A stretch of 64,000 nt of DNA. Source: an uncultured Robinsoniella sp. Lineage in GTDB: Bacteria > Bacillota > Clostridia > Lachnospirales > Lachnospiraceae. The notes beneath the pieces are model-generated. The model saw only the letters and a list, made by a program, of their open reading frames with translations, was not told the origin of the DNA and made no database searches. The translations under genes and the position numbers were made by a program. Within the stretch, counting starts at the first letter, position 1. Every line of letters begins with the position of its first letter. The stretch lies in the NCBI GenBank assembly GCA_900540475.1, contig UQGG01000040.1, positions 5,241 through 69,240 on the forward strand, in the 5' to 3' direction. Shown in pieces: positions 35,779 through 43,610 of this stretch.

Positions 35779-35809
35779 AGCGCTTTAGCTATCTATTAGC
35801 TAAAGCGCT
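35779..35809 (-). terminator. terminator of the ROK gene
   Basis: AGCGCTTTAGCT (35779-35790) and AGCTAAAGCGCT (35798-35809) form a perfect 12-bp stem, followed on the minus strand by TTTTTATTTC. Confidence 0.88.
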
Positions 35810-35988
35810 CAGTATACACAATACTATTTGCAATTTACTTTAAAGATTTTTAAACATGAATATATCAAAAAAACATGACCATTATATGTTACTGGCGAAA
35901 CGCGTTTCCAATCAGAATAACTGACAGCATATATTGAATGCCTGTGTAAAGCTCTGCGATAGCTAGTTAAGAATAAACGAAATTATTC

Positions 35989-37206
35989 CTAAAATTCAAA
36001 ATCGTAGTCTTTAATATAGCGATTAATTGCATACTGCGCTAATACATCTGCCACATGTTCTTCCCTGATTTTTGCTTTATTTAAACAAATTTCTCTTGCT
36101 TCTACATTTACAATATTTTTTCGCATTTCTTTTACGGCATTATTATATACAAATTCGCATTTCTCCATCAGTTTTCCGGCAACGATAACACAATCAGGAT
36201 CCATTACATTAAAAATAAATGATAATGTCTTACCAATGTAATACGCCATTCGGGTAAAAAGTCCATGAACTTTCATGCTCCCCATTTCTTCAGCCATCAT
36301 TAACGTCTCAATGGTTAAAGGCTCATTTAAATCATAAACCAAATGTTCCAGGATCTCACAACTATCTCTGGTTCCCAACAATTTTTCTGCTTCTTCAAGC
36401 ATATAATTTTCACCGCAATATCTTTCAACACACCCTCTATTTCCACAGTGGCATGGTTCCCCATAGGGTTCAAGACAGATATGTCCGATCTCTCCACTGG
36501 CACCATTTCTGCCCTCTATAATTCTGTTGCCAAAAAATTGAACAGCAGCTACTCCAACACCCATATACAGGTAGATTACGTTCATCATTTCGCAATTCAT
36601 CAACCTGACCTCTTCTAATGCTTTATAGCGCGTTACGTTATCACAATAAATAGGAAAATCATATCTCTCTAATAATTGATCCAGTAGTGAGATATTAAAC
36701 CAATCATAGTAAGATGCATATACTTGTTTATCCCTGGATACGATGCCAGTTACTGCAATTGTCATACATTCTATTTTATTGCGCTCATTCTCATCAAGAT
36801 TGTCAATATAAGTAGAAATAATTTGAGTAAACATCTCACAAATTGTTTCTCCTTTCTCTTTTGTCCTCTCTAAAAACGTAATTTTCTGAGTATCACGAAT
36901 TACATTCTTATTAAAATCAATAAGCGTAATTAGTAATGACTGGATATACATACTGACTGTTACTACGTATTTTTCTTCACCTTTGAACCTTAATATCGTT
37001 GCTTTTCTACCACGATTTCCACTGATTTTTTCACCTACGGATACCAGATTCAGTTCCATTAAATCATTGATATTATTTGTAACCGTTGCAACGCTTAAAT
37101 CCAAGGCCTGTGCAATCGTAATACGTGTAGGTTCTTCATGATCTACAATATATTGCATTATTTTCTTTAAATTTTTCTTTTTTGCAATAGCCGCAGCTGG
37201 ATTCAT
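35989..37206 (-). CDS. ROK-family transcriptional regulator
   Basis: The 405-residue NagC/XylR-like protein has an N-terminal winged helix (18-75; T-R-I-T-I-A-Q-A-L-D-L-S-V-A-T-V-T-N-N-I) and a ROK sugar-kinase-like domain with G-E-I-G-H near 238 and zinc cysteines C-H-C-G-N-R-G-C-V-E. ATG 37206 follows GGGAGG. It lies directly upstream of the ten-gene operon with its own terminator, so it probably represses that operon until a pathway sugar binds. Confidence 0.9.
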   Translation of the reverse strand: MNPAAAIAKKKNLKKIMQYIVDHEEPTRITIAQALDLSVATVTNNINDLMELNLVSVGEKISGNRGRKATILRFKGEEKYVVTVSMYIQSLLITLIDFNKNVIRDTQKITFLERTKEKGETICEMFTQIISTYIDNLDENERNKIECMTIAVTGIVSRDKQVYASYYDWFNISLLDQLLERYDFPIYCDNVTRYKALEEVRLMNCEMMNVIYLYMGVGVAAVQFFGNRIIEGRNGASGEIGHICLEPYGEPCHCGNRGCVERYCGENYMLEEAEKLLGTRDSCEILEHLVYDLNEPLTIETLMMAEEMGSMKVHGLFTRMAYYIGKTLSFIFNVMDPDCVIVAGKLMEKCEFVYNNAVKEMRKNIVNVEAREICLNKAKIREEHVADVLAQYAINRYIKDYDFEF

Positions 37207-37230
37207 AATGTCCTCCCAACGTTAATTATT

Positions 37231-37247
37231 TTATTAATAAATTTATT
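37231..37247. promoter_or_regulatory. palindromes at the ROK gene start (candidate operator)
   Basis: TTATTAATAA (37231-37240) and the overlapping perfect palindrome AATAAATTTATT (37236-37247) lie 25-41 bases before the ROK ATG. ROK regulators bind A/T-rich palindromes, so autoregulation is plausible. Confidence 0.4.
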
Positions 37248-37468
37248 CTAACATTCTATAGACATTTTTTCAACTCCAACCTATAATCCCGGTGATCCTC
37301 GTCATTTGATGTTATGCCAGCGATAGCCTTCATCCATGACGCTTCCATCTCCAAAATCACGATGATATCACAGCTGTTTTCACGTGCAAACACACTTCCT
37401 GACATGATGCTGTCTTTTGTGGATTCGCTTGAATCTGGTCAAACACTGCATGAAAATAACAAGCTTTT

Positions 37469-37685
37469 AGCTGCAAATATATCATAAGTTACCTGTGGAT
37501 ATATCTGGTGGAACGTTCGGATCAGTTTTGACAAAATACTGACCGCTGCCAGTTCACCGCAACTATCTGGATTTCGCTCGCCACCATCTCATACCTTATA
37601 ACCATTTCTTTCATGGTAATGTCCATGAGTTCAATAATCTCTTCTGCCCTGCGGCGCAGGAGCATTTCGGCCAACAGTTCAGCGG
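37469..37685 (-). pseudogene. decayed LysR-type regulator fragment
   Basis: The minus strand encodes M-L-L-R-R-R-A-E-E-I-I-E-L-M-D (end of a LysR DNA-binding domain) in one frame. After a frameshift near 37570 comes G-E-L-A-A-V-S-I-L-S-K-L-I-R-T-F with Q-I-Y-P-Q-V-T-Y-D-I, a LysR effector-domain start. The helix-turn-helix and most of the effector domain are missing. The rest of the 37207-37688 gap shows only a doubtful 49-codon frame at 37256-37405 (minus) and the ROK operator. Confidence 0.7.
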
Positions 37686-37688
37686 ACT

Positions 37689-39425
37689 CTATCCAACTGT
37701 CCATTTTTGCGCTTTCTGCTGTTCTCCAATGGCGTGGGCGTACCATCCATTCAATTCCAAAAGCTGCTGATGGGAACCGGATTCCCGAATCCTTCCACCA
37801 TCCATTACCAGAATCTGATCCGCTTTTTCTATGGTATTCAACCGGTGTGCAATGACCAGAACGGTTTTATTTTTCATCAGCTTGTCAAAGGCTTTTTGTA
37901 TTTCCCGCTCATTATCAGCATCCAAACTGGAAGTTGTTTCATCGAGAAGAATAATTGGTGCGTCCTTTAATAAGGCACGGGCGATAGAAATGCGCTGACG
38001 CTCTCCGCCTGAAAGCATTGCGCCGCCCTCGCCAATCATGGTTTCATAGCCCTGTTCCATCTTCAGGATAAAATCGTGACAATGTGCGGCCTGCGCTACC
38101 AAAATCACATCGTCCATGGTGGCGTCTGGTCTACCCACACGGATATTATTGGAAACCGTATCATTTAACAGATACACATCCTGCAAAACCACAGCCATTT
38201 GAGAGGTCAGTGCATCCGGCGACCATGTTTGAATATCCTGATCGCCAATCGTAATTTTACCGCTGGTTACATCCCAAAATCTTGATAACAGGCTGACTAC
38301 GGTGGTTTTTCCTGAGCCGGATGGACCAATCAGTGCTGTCTTGGTTCCTTGTTTTGCACAGAAGGATACTTGCTGAAGCACCTGTTGTTTCCCCGTATAG
38401 GAGAAATCTACCATTTCAAAGGCAATATCCTTTCCAGACAGGTCTGCCTGCTCTGTATGATAGGAAAGCGGCTTTTTGGCAAGGACCTTGCGAATATTCG
38501 CCGCAGCAGCGTTTAAAGTGCGGACCTGCGGGTAGAGGGAGCTGAGGGTAGAAAGCATACTGGTTAAAGAAATCGAGAGCATCAGTACACATAAAAACAC
38601 CATTGGCTCAACCGTTCCGGCATCTAACAGCCTTCCGCCAAATAAAAGTGCAATGGGAATTAACATAGATGTAACCGCTGAAAAACTCAGGGAAATCGGC
38701 AATAGGGATAATTCCGATTTAACGGAAGCTTTTCGAACCTGATCCATAGCATCGTCCAGCTTTTGAAACCGGCTCCGGGTTAAATGATAGAGGCGGAACG
38801 TCCGCATCCCGCTGATATACTCCACAATCCGAGACACCAGCTCCTGATTTGCACTTCGGCTTTTCTTGGAATGCTTTGCCGCCTGACGTCCTGCCATTCC
38901 TAAAAGGGGCAGCGCAATCAGTACCACAAGGGTTAGCACCAGCCCATACTCCCACTGAAGTGTAAATGCCATTACCAGACCAAACACAGTGAAAGCCATT
39001 ATCTTTGCAAGATCACAGATACAGTGTGTTAATATTGTTTCAGTATCATTGATATCCGTGGTCAATATAGCATTTAACTGCCCCTGGCTGGTCTGATTAA
39101 AAAAGCCCAGGTTCAGGCTGCGAATATGATTGCCCAACTGCAGACGCAGCTTCTTTGAAATAATCGGACCATCATACTGTACCTTTGTCAGTGCTATCCC
39201 CTGTGCGATACACCGAAGGAGAAACAATCCAAACAAAACCAGCACATAGTTTCCTAACATGTCAGAAGTAAATGTTTCTTCACCCAAGTCCAGCAGCACA
39301 AGCAGCATGACTCCGTACATACCGGCGTTGAAGAATGAATCAAGTGCTGAAAACAGACCTGACCATACTAATTTTCCAAAATCCCTGCCCGTCAAAAAGC
39401 GGACGTTTTTAAACATTTCAAGCAT
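37689..39425 (-). CDS. ABC transporter, fused membrane/ATPase subunit 2 of TetR-linked pair
   Basis: The 578-residue protein has six membrane segments (about 20-310) and an ATPase with Walker A G-P-S-G-S-G-K-T-T, signature L-S-G-G-E-R-Q-R, Walker B I-I-L-L-D-E-T-T-S-S-L-D and H-loop I-A-H-R-L. ATG 39425 follows GAGGTGA by 6 bases and overlaps the partner gene by 8 bases. It is an exporter-type fold; some such pairs (YbtPQ/IrtAB) import siderophores, so direction is open. Regulation is by the divergent TetR protein. Confidence 0.9.
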   Translation of the reverse strand: MLEMFKNVRFLTGRDFGKLVWSGLFSALDSFFNAGMYGVMLLVLLDLGEETFTSDMLGNYVLVLFGLFLLRCIAQGIALTKVQYDGPIISKKLRLQLGNHIRSLNLGFFNQTSQGQLNAILTTDINDTETILTHCICDLAKIMAFTVFGLVMAFTLQWEYGLVLTLVVLIALPLLGMAGRQAAKHSKKSRSANQELVSRIVEYISGMRTFRLYHLTRSRFQKLDDAMDQVRKASVKSELSLLPISLSFSAVTSMLIPIALLFGGRLLDAGTVEPMVFLCVLMLSISLTSMLSTLSSLYPQVRTLNAAAANIRKVLAKKPLSYHTEQADLSGKDIAFEMVDFSYTGKQQVLQQVSFCAKQGTKTALIGPSGSGKTTVVSLLSRFWDVTSGKITIGDQDIQTWSPDALTSQMAVVLQDVYLLNDTVSNNIRVGRPDATMDDVILVAQAAHCHDFILKMEQGYETMIGEGGAMLSGGERQRISIARALLKDAPIILLDETTSSLDADNEREIQKAFDKLMKNKTVLVIAHRLNTIEKADQILVMDGGRIRESGSHQQLLELNGWYAHAIGEQQKAQKWTVG

Positions 39426-41178
39426 GAATATTCACCTCGCTGTTCTCCTCAATATAAGTACGCCACATAGCAGCATAACGCCCGTTTTTTGCAACCAGTT
39501 CCGGATGAGTACCCCGCTCCATAACCTCACCCTCCTCAAAGACACAAATCTGGTCTGCATGAATGATGGTATGAAGCCTGTGGGCAATCATGATTGTAGT
39601 CTTACCCTGCAAAAGCTCGTTCAGGGCAAGCTGAATTTTATGTTCATTCTCCAAATCAGTAAAGCTGGTGGCCTCGTCAAAAACTATAATTGGTGCATTT
39701 TTTAAAATTGCACGGGCAATGCATACCCTCTGCCGCTCACCGCCGGACATTTTTACACCTGCGCTGCCCAGATCAGTATCATAGCCCTGGGGCAGAGAAC
39801 AGATAAAGTCATGGATTTGTGCAGCCTGTGCAGCATTTTCTACTTCTATTCTGGCGCAACCGGGGCGTCCGACGGCAATATTGGCATAGATTGTGTCATC
39901 CAAAAGAAAGGAGTCCTGAAACACAAAAGAAACCGTATCCATCAGATCTTCCATGCTGTAGTCGGAAAGATTGTATCCGTCAATTTTGATAGCGCCATCC
40001 GATACATCCCAAAATCTCGGAATCAACTGTGCGGCAGTGGACTTGCCCGCACCTGACACTCCAACAAAAGCAGTCAGGCTTCCAGCTGGCATATCTATGC
40101 TGACATCATGAAGAACCTCTTTGTTCTTATATGCAAAAGAGACATGATTAAAGGTCAGACTATGTGACTTGCTGCTCTCTAACTTTCTGCTTCCTACATG
40201 AGCTTCCGGCACATCCATAATCTGCCCAATACGCGTAATTCCTGCGGAGATTTGTATGAAAATTTGAGCAAAGTTCATCAGATTACTGTAGGACGTAAGA
40301 AACACCATCCCCATAATCAAAAAGAAAAGATAGGCTGCCAGCTCCAGGCTTCCCCGCAAATACAGCAGACCGCCTAAAGGGAGGGTGACAATCAGACCCG
40401 ACTCCACCAATACTGTGATAAAAGAGGCAATGGGCATTACCTGCTTTGCGGCATCCCACCACGCTTTTTGATAATCACTTACGGTATCTGAATAAGTCCG
40501 ATAGGAATCCGCAGTCAGATTGTAAGTTTTCATTACCGGCATTCCTACAATAAACTGCATAATCACGGCACTTTGCCGCCCTGCGATCTCGTAAAAACGG
40601 TTCATCCGTTTTTTACTGACGGACAGTTCCACTCCCATCAGAATCACAATCAGAATCACCGTTGCCAACAGTGCCAGAGACATCCATATGTTTACTGTGA
40701 ACAGATAACAAAGTACCACCACCGGCACAACCACCGCTACCACAATATCAGGCAGCTGGTGGGCTAGAAATTGTTCCAGACGATCCACGTCCTCCATCAG
40801 CACTTTTTTAACCTCGCCGGTGCTGTTATCCGTAAAAAAGCCCAAATGGATTTTTCCCAGATGATCACAAATCTGGCGCCGCACTTCATAAAGCGTATGA
40901 TAAGCGCCTACATGTGTCAACGCCAACGAAACAGCATGGCAGGTAAAACGAAAAATAATTGCACCTGCTGCAATCAGGCCATAGGTGAATAACATGCTTC
41001 CATTCGGTGTTTCACTAAACAGCAGTAAAATTGTCCTGAATATCATTAGATAGGGGACGAATGTGAATAGCCCCGATAGAACACTACACCCAACAGCTAC
41101 AATCAGGCCTGATTTTCGCCTGCCGGCCAGAGCAAGTAAATAGCCTAAACCCAGTGCTTTCTTTTTTCTTGTCTGCAT
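39418..41178 (-). CDS. ABC transporter, fused membrane/ATPase subunit 1 of TetR-linked pair
   Basis: The 586-residue partner has six membrane segments (about 20-315), Walker A G-V-S-G-A-G-K-S-T, signature M-S-G-G-E-R-Q-R and Walker B I-I-V-F-D-E-A-T-S-F-T-D, whose D-loop differs from the usual S-x-L-D. H-loop is I-A-H-R-L. ATG 41178 lies 8 bases after AAGGAGG; reading from 41211 is rejected. It is divergent from tetR, and a perfect 20-bp palindrome sits in the shared promoter region. It could export toxic compounds or handle a metallophore. Confidence 0.9.
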   Translation of the reverse strand: MQTRKKKALGLGYLLALAGRRKSGLIVAVGCSVLSGLFTFVPYLMIFRTILLLFSETPNGSMLFTYGLIAAGAIIFRFTCHAVSLALTHVGAYHTLYEVRRQICDHLGKIHLGFFTDNSTGEVKKVLMEDVDRLEQFLAHQLPDIVVAVVVPVVVLCYLFTVNIWMSLALLATVILIVILMGVELSVSKKRMNRFYEIAGRQSAVIMQFIVGMPVMKTYNLTADSYRTYSDTVSDYQKAWWDAAKQVMPIASFITVLVESGLIVTLPLGGLLYLRGSLELAAYLFFLIMGMVFLTSYSNLMNFAQIFIQISAGITRIGQIMDVPEAHVGSRKLESSKSHSLTFNHVSFAYKNKEVLHDVSIDMPAGSLTAFVGVSGAGKSTAAQLIPRFWDVSDGAIKIDGYNLSDYSMEDLMDTVSFVFQDSFLLDDTIYANIAVGRPGCARIEVENAAQAAQIHDFICSLPQGYDTDLGSAGVKMSGGERQRVCIARAILKNAPIIVFDEATSFTDLENEHKIQLALNELLQGKTTIMIAHRLHTIIHADQICVFEEGEVMERGTHPELVAKNGRYAAMWRTYIEENSEVNIHA

Positions 41179-41259
41179 TAATATTTCCTCCTTAAACCAA
41201 TGCGTTAGCAATAGCTAACCTATTTTGAAAAATAATCGACCTTCTTTAGGTCGAACCTT

Positions 41260-41366
41260 AAAGAGACACTTGTCTCTTTTGAATTTCAATGGTATCATGA
41301 TAGCAAGGAAACACGGGTTTTTCAAGAGAACAGACGAAAAAGAGACAGAAATCAAAAAGTGTCTCT
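41260..41366. promoter_or_regulatory. TetR operators in the divergent promoter region
   Basis: AAAGAGACA-CT-TGTCTCTTT (41260-41279) is a perfect palindrome; a second pair of the same half-site, AGAGACA (41341-41347) and TGTCTCT (41360-41366), lies near the tetR start. A candidate tetR promoter, TTGTCT (41270-41275), 17 bases, TATCAT (41293-41298), overlaps the first operator. A TCGACC/GGTCGA hairpin lies at 41236-41254. Confidence 0.7.
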
Positions 41367-41378
41367 CAGGAGGGAATT

Positions 41379-42029
41379 ATGAGTCCGCAACCATTAGAAA
41401 TTGAAAAAGAGGCCGGCCAGATCGAAGAATGGATGATAGACGCACTTCTTACATTGATGGATAAAAAAACCTATGGGGATATACGGGTAAAGGAAATTTC
41501 GGATCAGGCAAAACTGGCACGCTGCACTTTTTACCGCTACTACACCTCAAAAGAGGACTTGCTGCTGCGCTGCTGCCGGGTGCGGGCCAGCAGATTGGCT
41601 CAGCGGATGCGGAAAGAAAACTACTACACATTTTACGGCGTATCCGTGGCTTACTTCTCTTTTTTTCTGGAAGAACGCTTCTTTTTTGATTTACTACGCA
41701 AAAATGATCTCCTGTACTTTTTTCTTCAATGCTATGATGAGCTGATGTTTGACGTGGCGCGTGCTGTGAAACGTGAAAATCACGAAAAGGATACCTTGGA
41801 TTTTTCTCAAAAAACCCGCTTTCATTTTCTCTACGGGCTACATGGTCTGTGGGGTATGGCAAACAACTGGCTGCGTAACGGCTGTCAGGAAACACCGGAA
41901 GAACTGGCACAGTATGTCACTGCTTTTTTAGTGGAATCCTATGAGGCTGAGCCGGATTGTCAATATTATGCCAAGCACAGGCATTACCCCTATGCCCCCT
42001 GCTATATCAAGCCGGGAGACGGATTCTGA
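41379..42029 (+). CDS. TetR-family regulator of the divergent ABC pair
   Basis: The 216-residue protein has a TetR helix-turn-helix at about 22-62 (I-R-V-K-E-I-S-D-Q-A-K-L-A-R-C-T-F-Y-R-Y-Y) and an all-helical ligand domain. ATG 41379 follows AGGAGGG, and AGAGACA/TGTCTCT half-sites directly precede it. It likely represses itself and the ABC pair. The C-terminal ~20 residues are rich in Tyr, Cys, His and Pro, which is unusual for the family. Confidence 0.88.
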   Translation: MSPQPLEIEKEAGQIEEWMIDALLTLMDKKTYGDIRVKEISDQAKLARCTFYRYYTSKEDLLLRCCRVRASRLAQRMRKENYYTFYGVSVAYFSFFLEERFFFDLLRKNDLLYFFLQCYDELMFDVARAVKRENHEKDTLDFSQKTRFHFLYGLHGLWGMANNWLRNGCQETPEELAQYVTAFLVESYEAEPDCQYYAKHRHYPYAPCYIKPGDGF

Positions 42030-42116
42030 ATGAATGCAGCATATCTTATGAGGAATTTATACAAAGTAACGGTGAACAGAGTATCAGCATTGGTATCAAT
42101 TGCATATAAGCAAAGC

Positions 42117-42152
42117 AAAAAAACCGTTACGCAAAATCTGTGCGAAACGGTT
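42117..42152 (-). terminator. terminator after the flavin-binding protein gene
   Basis: AACCGTT (42122-42128) pairs with AACGGTT (42146-42152) with further CGCA/TGCG pairing inside; seven Ts follow on the minus strand. Confidence 0.8.
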
Positions 42153-42172
42153 ATAAAGGTTTTTACCCAAAA

Positions 42173-42544
42173 TTATATTGTTTGCCTAACTTTCTCGGGT
42201 GTTATTTCCAAAACACGCGTCAGAAAGGAAAATTTTTCTTTCATCATATCAAAGTCAGCACCCTCTGTAAGAAATTTAGCTATGCCGTCTACGACAAAAC
42301 CTGTTCCCATACCCATTTTACCTTGAACCTCGTGACTGCCTAAGGTGACGATTACTTTGTTCTGAACATTAACATTTTTTTGTGTTCTATTAAACCAAGC
42401 AGCTGGAATGAGTATTCTATTATCTGCGGTAATGCACAGATAACTATTCCAAGTATTGGCAACATGAGTATTCTCATTTCCCCAAGATGTTACTGAAACA
42501 ACGCCCTCATGCTTTATCACTTCTAAAAACGATTCATTAAACAT
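42173..42544 (-). CDS. pyridoxamine 5'-phosphate oxidase-family FMN-binding protein
   Basis: The 123-residue protein has the split-barrel flavin-binding pattern: E-G-V-V-S-V-T-S-W, N-T-W-N-S-Y-L near residue 30, R-I-L-I-P-A-A-W, and N-V-Q-N-K-V-I-V-T-L-G-S. Small members reduce or bind flavins and often take part in redox stress. ATG 42544 follows GGAGG by 5 bases; the frame is open to 42556. It is divergent from an Rrf2 regulator and shares its operator sequence, so it is probably redox-regulated. Confidence 0.85.
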   Translation of the reverse strand: MFNESFLEVIKHEGVVSVTSWGNENTHVANTWNSYLCITADNRILIPAAWFNRTQKNVNVQNKVIVTLGSHEVQGKMGMGTGFVVDGIAKFLTEGADFDMMKEKFSFLTRVLEITPEKVRQTI

Positions 42545-42569
42545 ATAATCCTCCAATTAAATATATTAT

Positions 42570-42666
42570 AGATAACTATTATCTGTAATATAGAATATAG
42601 CATGCTTTTTTTATAAAGTCAATTGATACTTGCAATATATTATGCTATAATAGATATACATTATCT
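42570..42666. promoter_or_regulatory. paired Rrf2 operators and the rrf2 promoter
   Basis: Operator 1 AGATAA-CTA-TTATCT (42570-42584) lies just before the flavin-protein gene. Operator 2 AGATAT-ACA-TTATCT (42652-42666) begins right after the -10 of the Rrf2 gene. The Rrf2 promoter is TTGATA (42623-42628), 17 bases, TATAAT (42646-42651). Both operators are followed by GTAA. Confidence 0.75.
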
Positions 42667-42682
42667 GTAAAGGAGTTTATTT

Positions 42683-43177
42683 ATGCAACTTAGTCAAGGC
42701 GTGGAGTATGCTTTTCACTCTCTTTTTTATATGATTGATATGCCTGTTGGCACAACTATAGGAATTAAAGAGCTTGCCGAGCTTAACAAATTATCCGAAA
42801 CATATCTCTCGAAGATATTTACAAAACTGCGAAAAGCCGGAATTGTCCGTTCAATCCAAGGAGCAAAGGGCGGATATGAACTCGCCAAACACACTCAGAA
42901 CATTTCATTTTGGGATATTGTCCAAGCGATTGAAGGACCCTCTTATATGTTCCAGTGTGCAGAAATCAGGCGGAATAATATTTTGGCGGATGAAAATGAT
43001 GCCTGCAACTGCAACAAACCTTGTCTGATTAAAGTTGTTATGCAAGAAGCTGAAGATCAGATGCGCAAATATCTTTCAAACAAAAGCTTAGCATGGCTAA
43101 AAGATGAGGTTTACAAGGATTTTTCAGACAAAAAAAAACAATCCATAGAGGATTGGCTGGACAAATCTATTAGATAA
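42683..43177 (+). CDS. Rrf2-family redox/Fe-S-type transcriptional regulator
   Basis: The 164-residue protein has an Rrf2 winged helix (about 1-80; I-K-E-L-A-E-L-N-K-L-S-E-T-Y-L-S-K-I-F-T-K-L) and a cysteine group: one Cys in M-F-Q-C-A-E-I near 94, then C-N-C-N-K-P-C around 112-118. This could hold an Fe-S cluster, as in IscR or NsrR, or act as a thiol switch; the extra Cys is non-standard. ATG 42683 follows AAAGGAG. It probably represses itself and the divergent FMN-binding gene. Confidence 0.88.
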   Translation: MQLSQGVEYAFHSLFYMIDMPVGTTIGIKELAELNKLSETYLSKIFTKLRKAGIVRSIQGAKGGYELAKHTQNISFWDIVQAIEGPSYMFQCAEIRRNNILADENDACNCNKPCLIKVVMQEAEDQMRKYLSNKSLAWLKDEVYKDFSDKKKQSIEDWLDKSIR

Positions 43178-43309
43178 CTTTTCGAATTATCGACGAACAC
43201 TACAAAAATATAAGCACCAGGGACTTGATACCTAGAGCGTTTTTTTCCAGCCAGAAACAACTGATATACGACTCTAATACTCATAGCCAACCCGCGAATT
43301 GAATCGTAA

Positions 43310-43490
43310 TTATAATACTTGTTTTTTAGTAATTCCGGCATATGCCTGCTCTCCCTTTTCAAATGGGATTTTGCTGATGGCATCCCACAAAATAAATGGC
43401 ACACCAAGGAATACTTCCCCTATATTTAGAAATGCACTTATTATCTGCCCTAAGTCTGATACTTCACTAAGAATTATAAAATAATCCCTC
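43310..43490 (-). other. start-less open frame, possible gene relic
   Basis: The minus strand reads about 60 codons without a stop, including L-S-E-V-S-D-L-G-Q-I-I-S-A-F-L-N and G-V-P-F-I-L-W-D-A-I, ending at TAA 43312-43310. No ATG/GTG/TTG with a ribosome site was found. It looks like a piece of a membrane-protein gene, but no family was recognised. The rest of 43178-43610 is non-coding apart from the terminator at 43493. Confidence 0.3.
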
Positions 43491-43492
43491 CG

Positions 43493-43533
43493 ACTTTTTA
43501 TTATGAGACAATCATAACCAGTGCAGAGGGATT
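43493..43533 (-). terminator. probable terminator of the glycosidase-like lipoprotein gene
   Basis: AATCCCTC (43493-43500) pairs with GAGGGATT (43526-43533); ATTTTATAATT follows on the minus strand. The loop is long and the T-run is broken. Confidence 0.5.
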
Positions 43534-43610
43534 TGAAAATGTAATATCATAAATCTTGGGGATATCAATTATTTAACAAATAAAATGCACCTTCTAAACA
43601 ATAACATATA

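Noticed and set aside
37256..37405. 49-codon minus ORF between the ROK gene and the LysR relic
   Set aside because: It has an ATG but no ribosome site, spans the probable ROK promoter and matches no family.
37522..37746. 74-codon minus frame read as an intact small gene
   Set aside because: It joins an out-of-frame reading of the ABC gene's 3' end to a LysR fragment; better explained as the pseudogene at 37469-37685.
43111..43407. 98-codon minus frame overlapping the end of the Rrf2 gene
   Set aside because: It overlaps the Rrf2 coding end antisense, has no ribosome site and no recognisable family.
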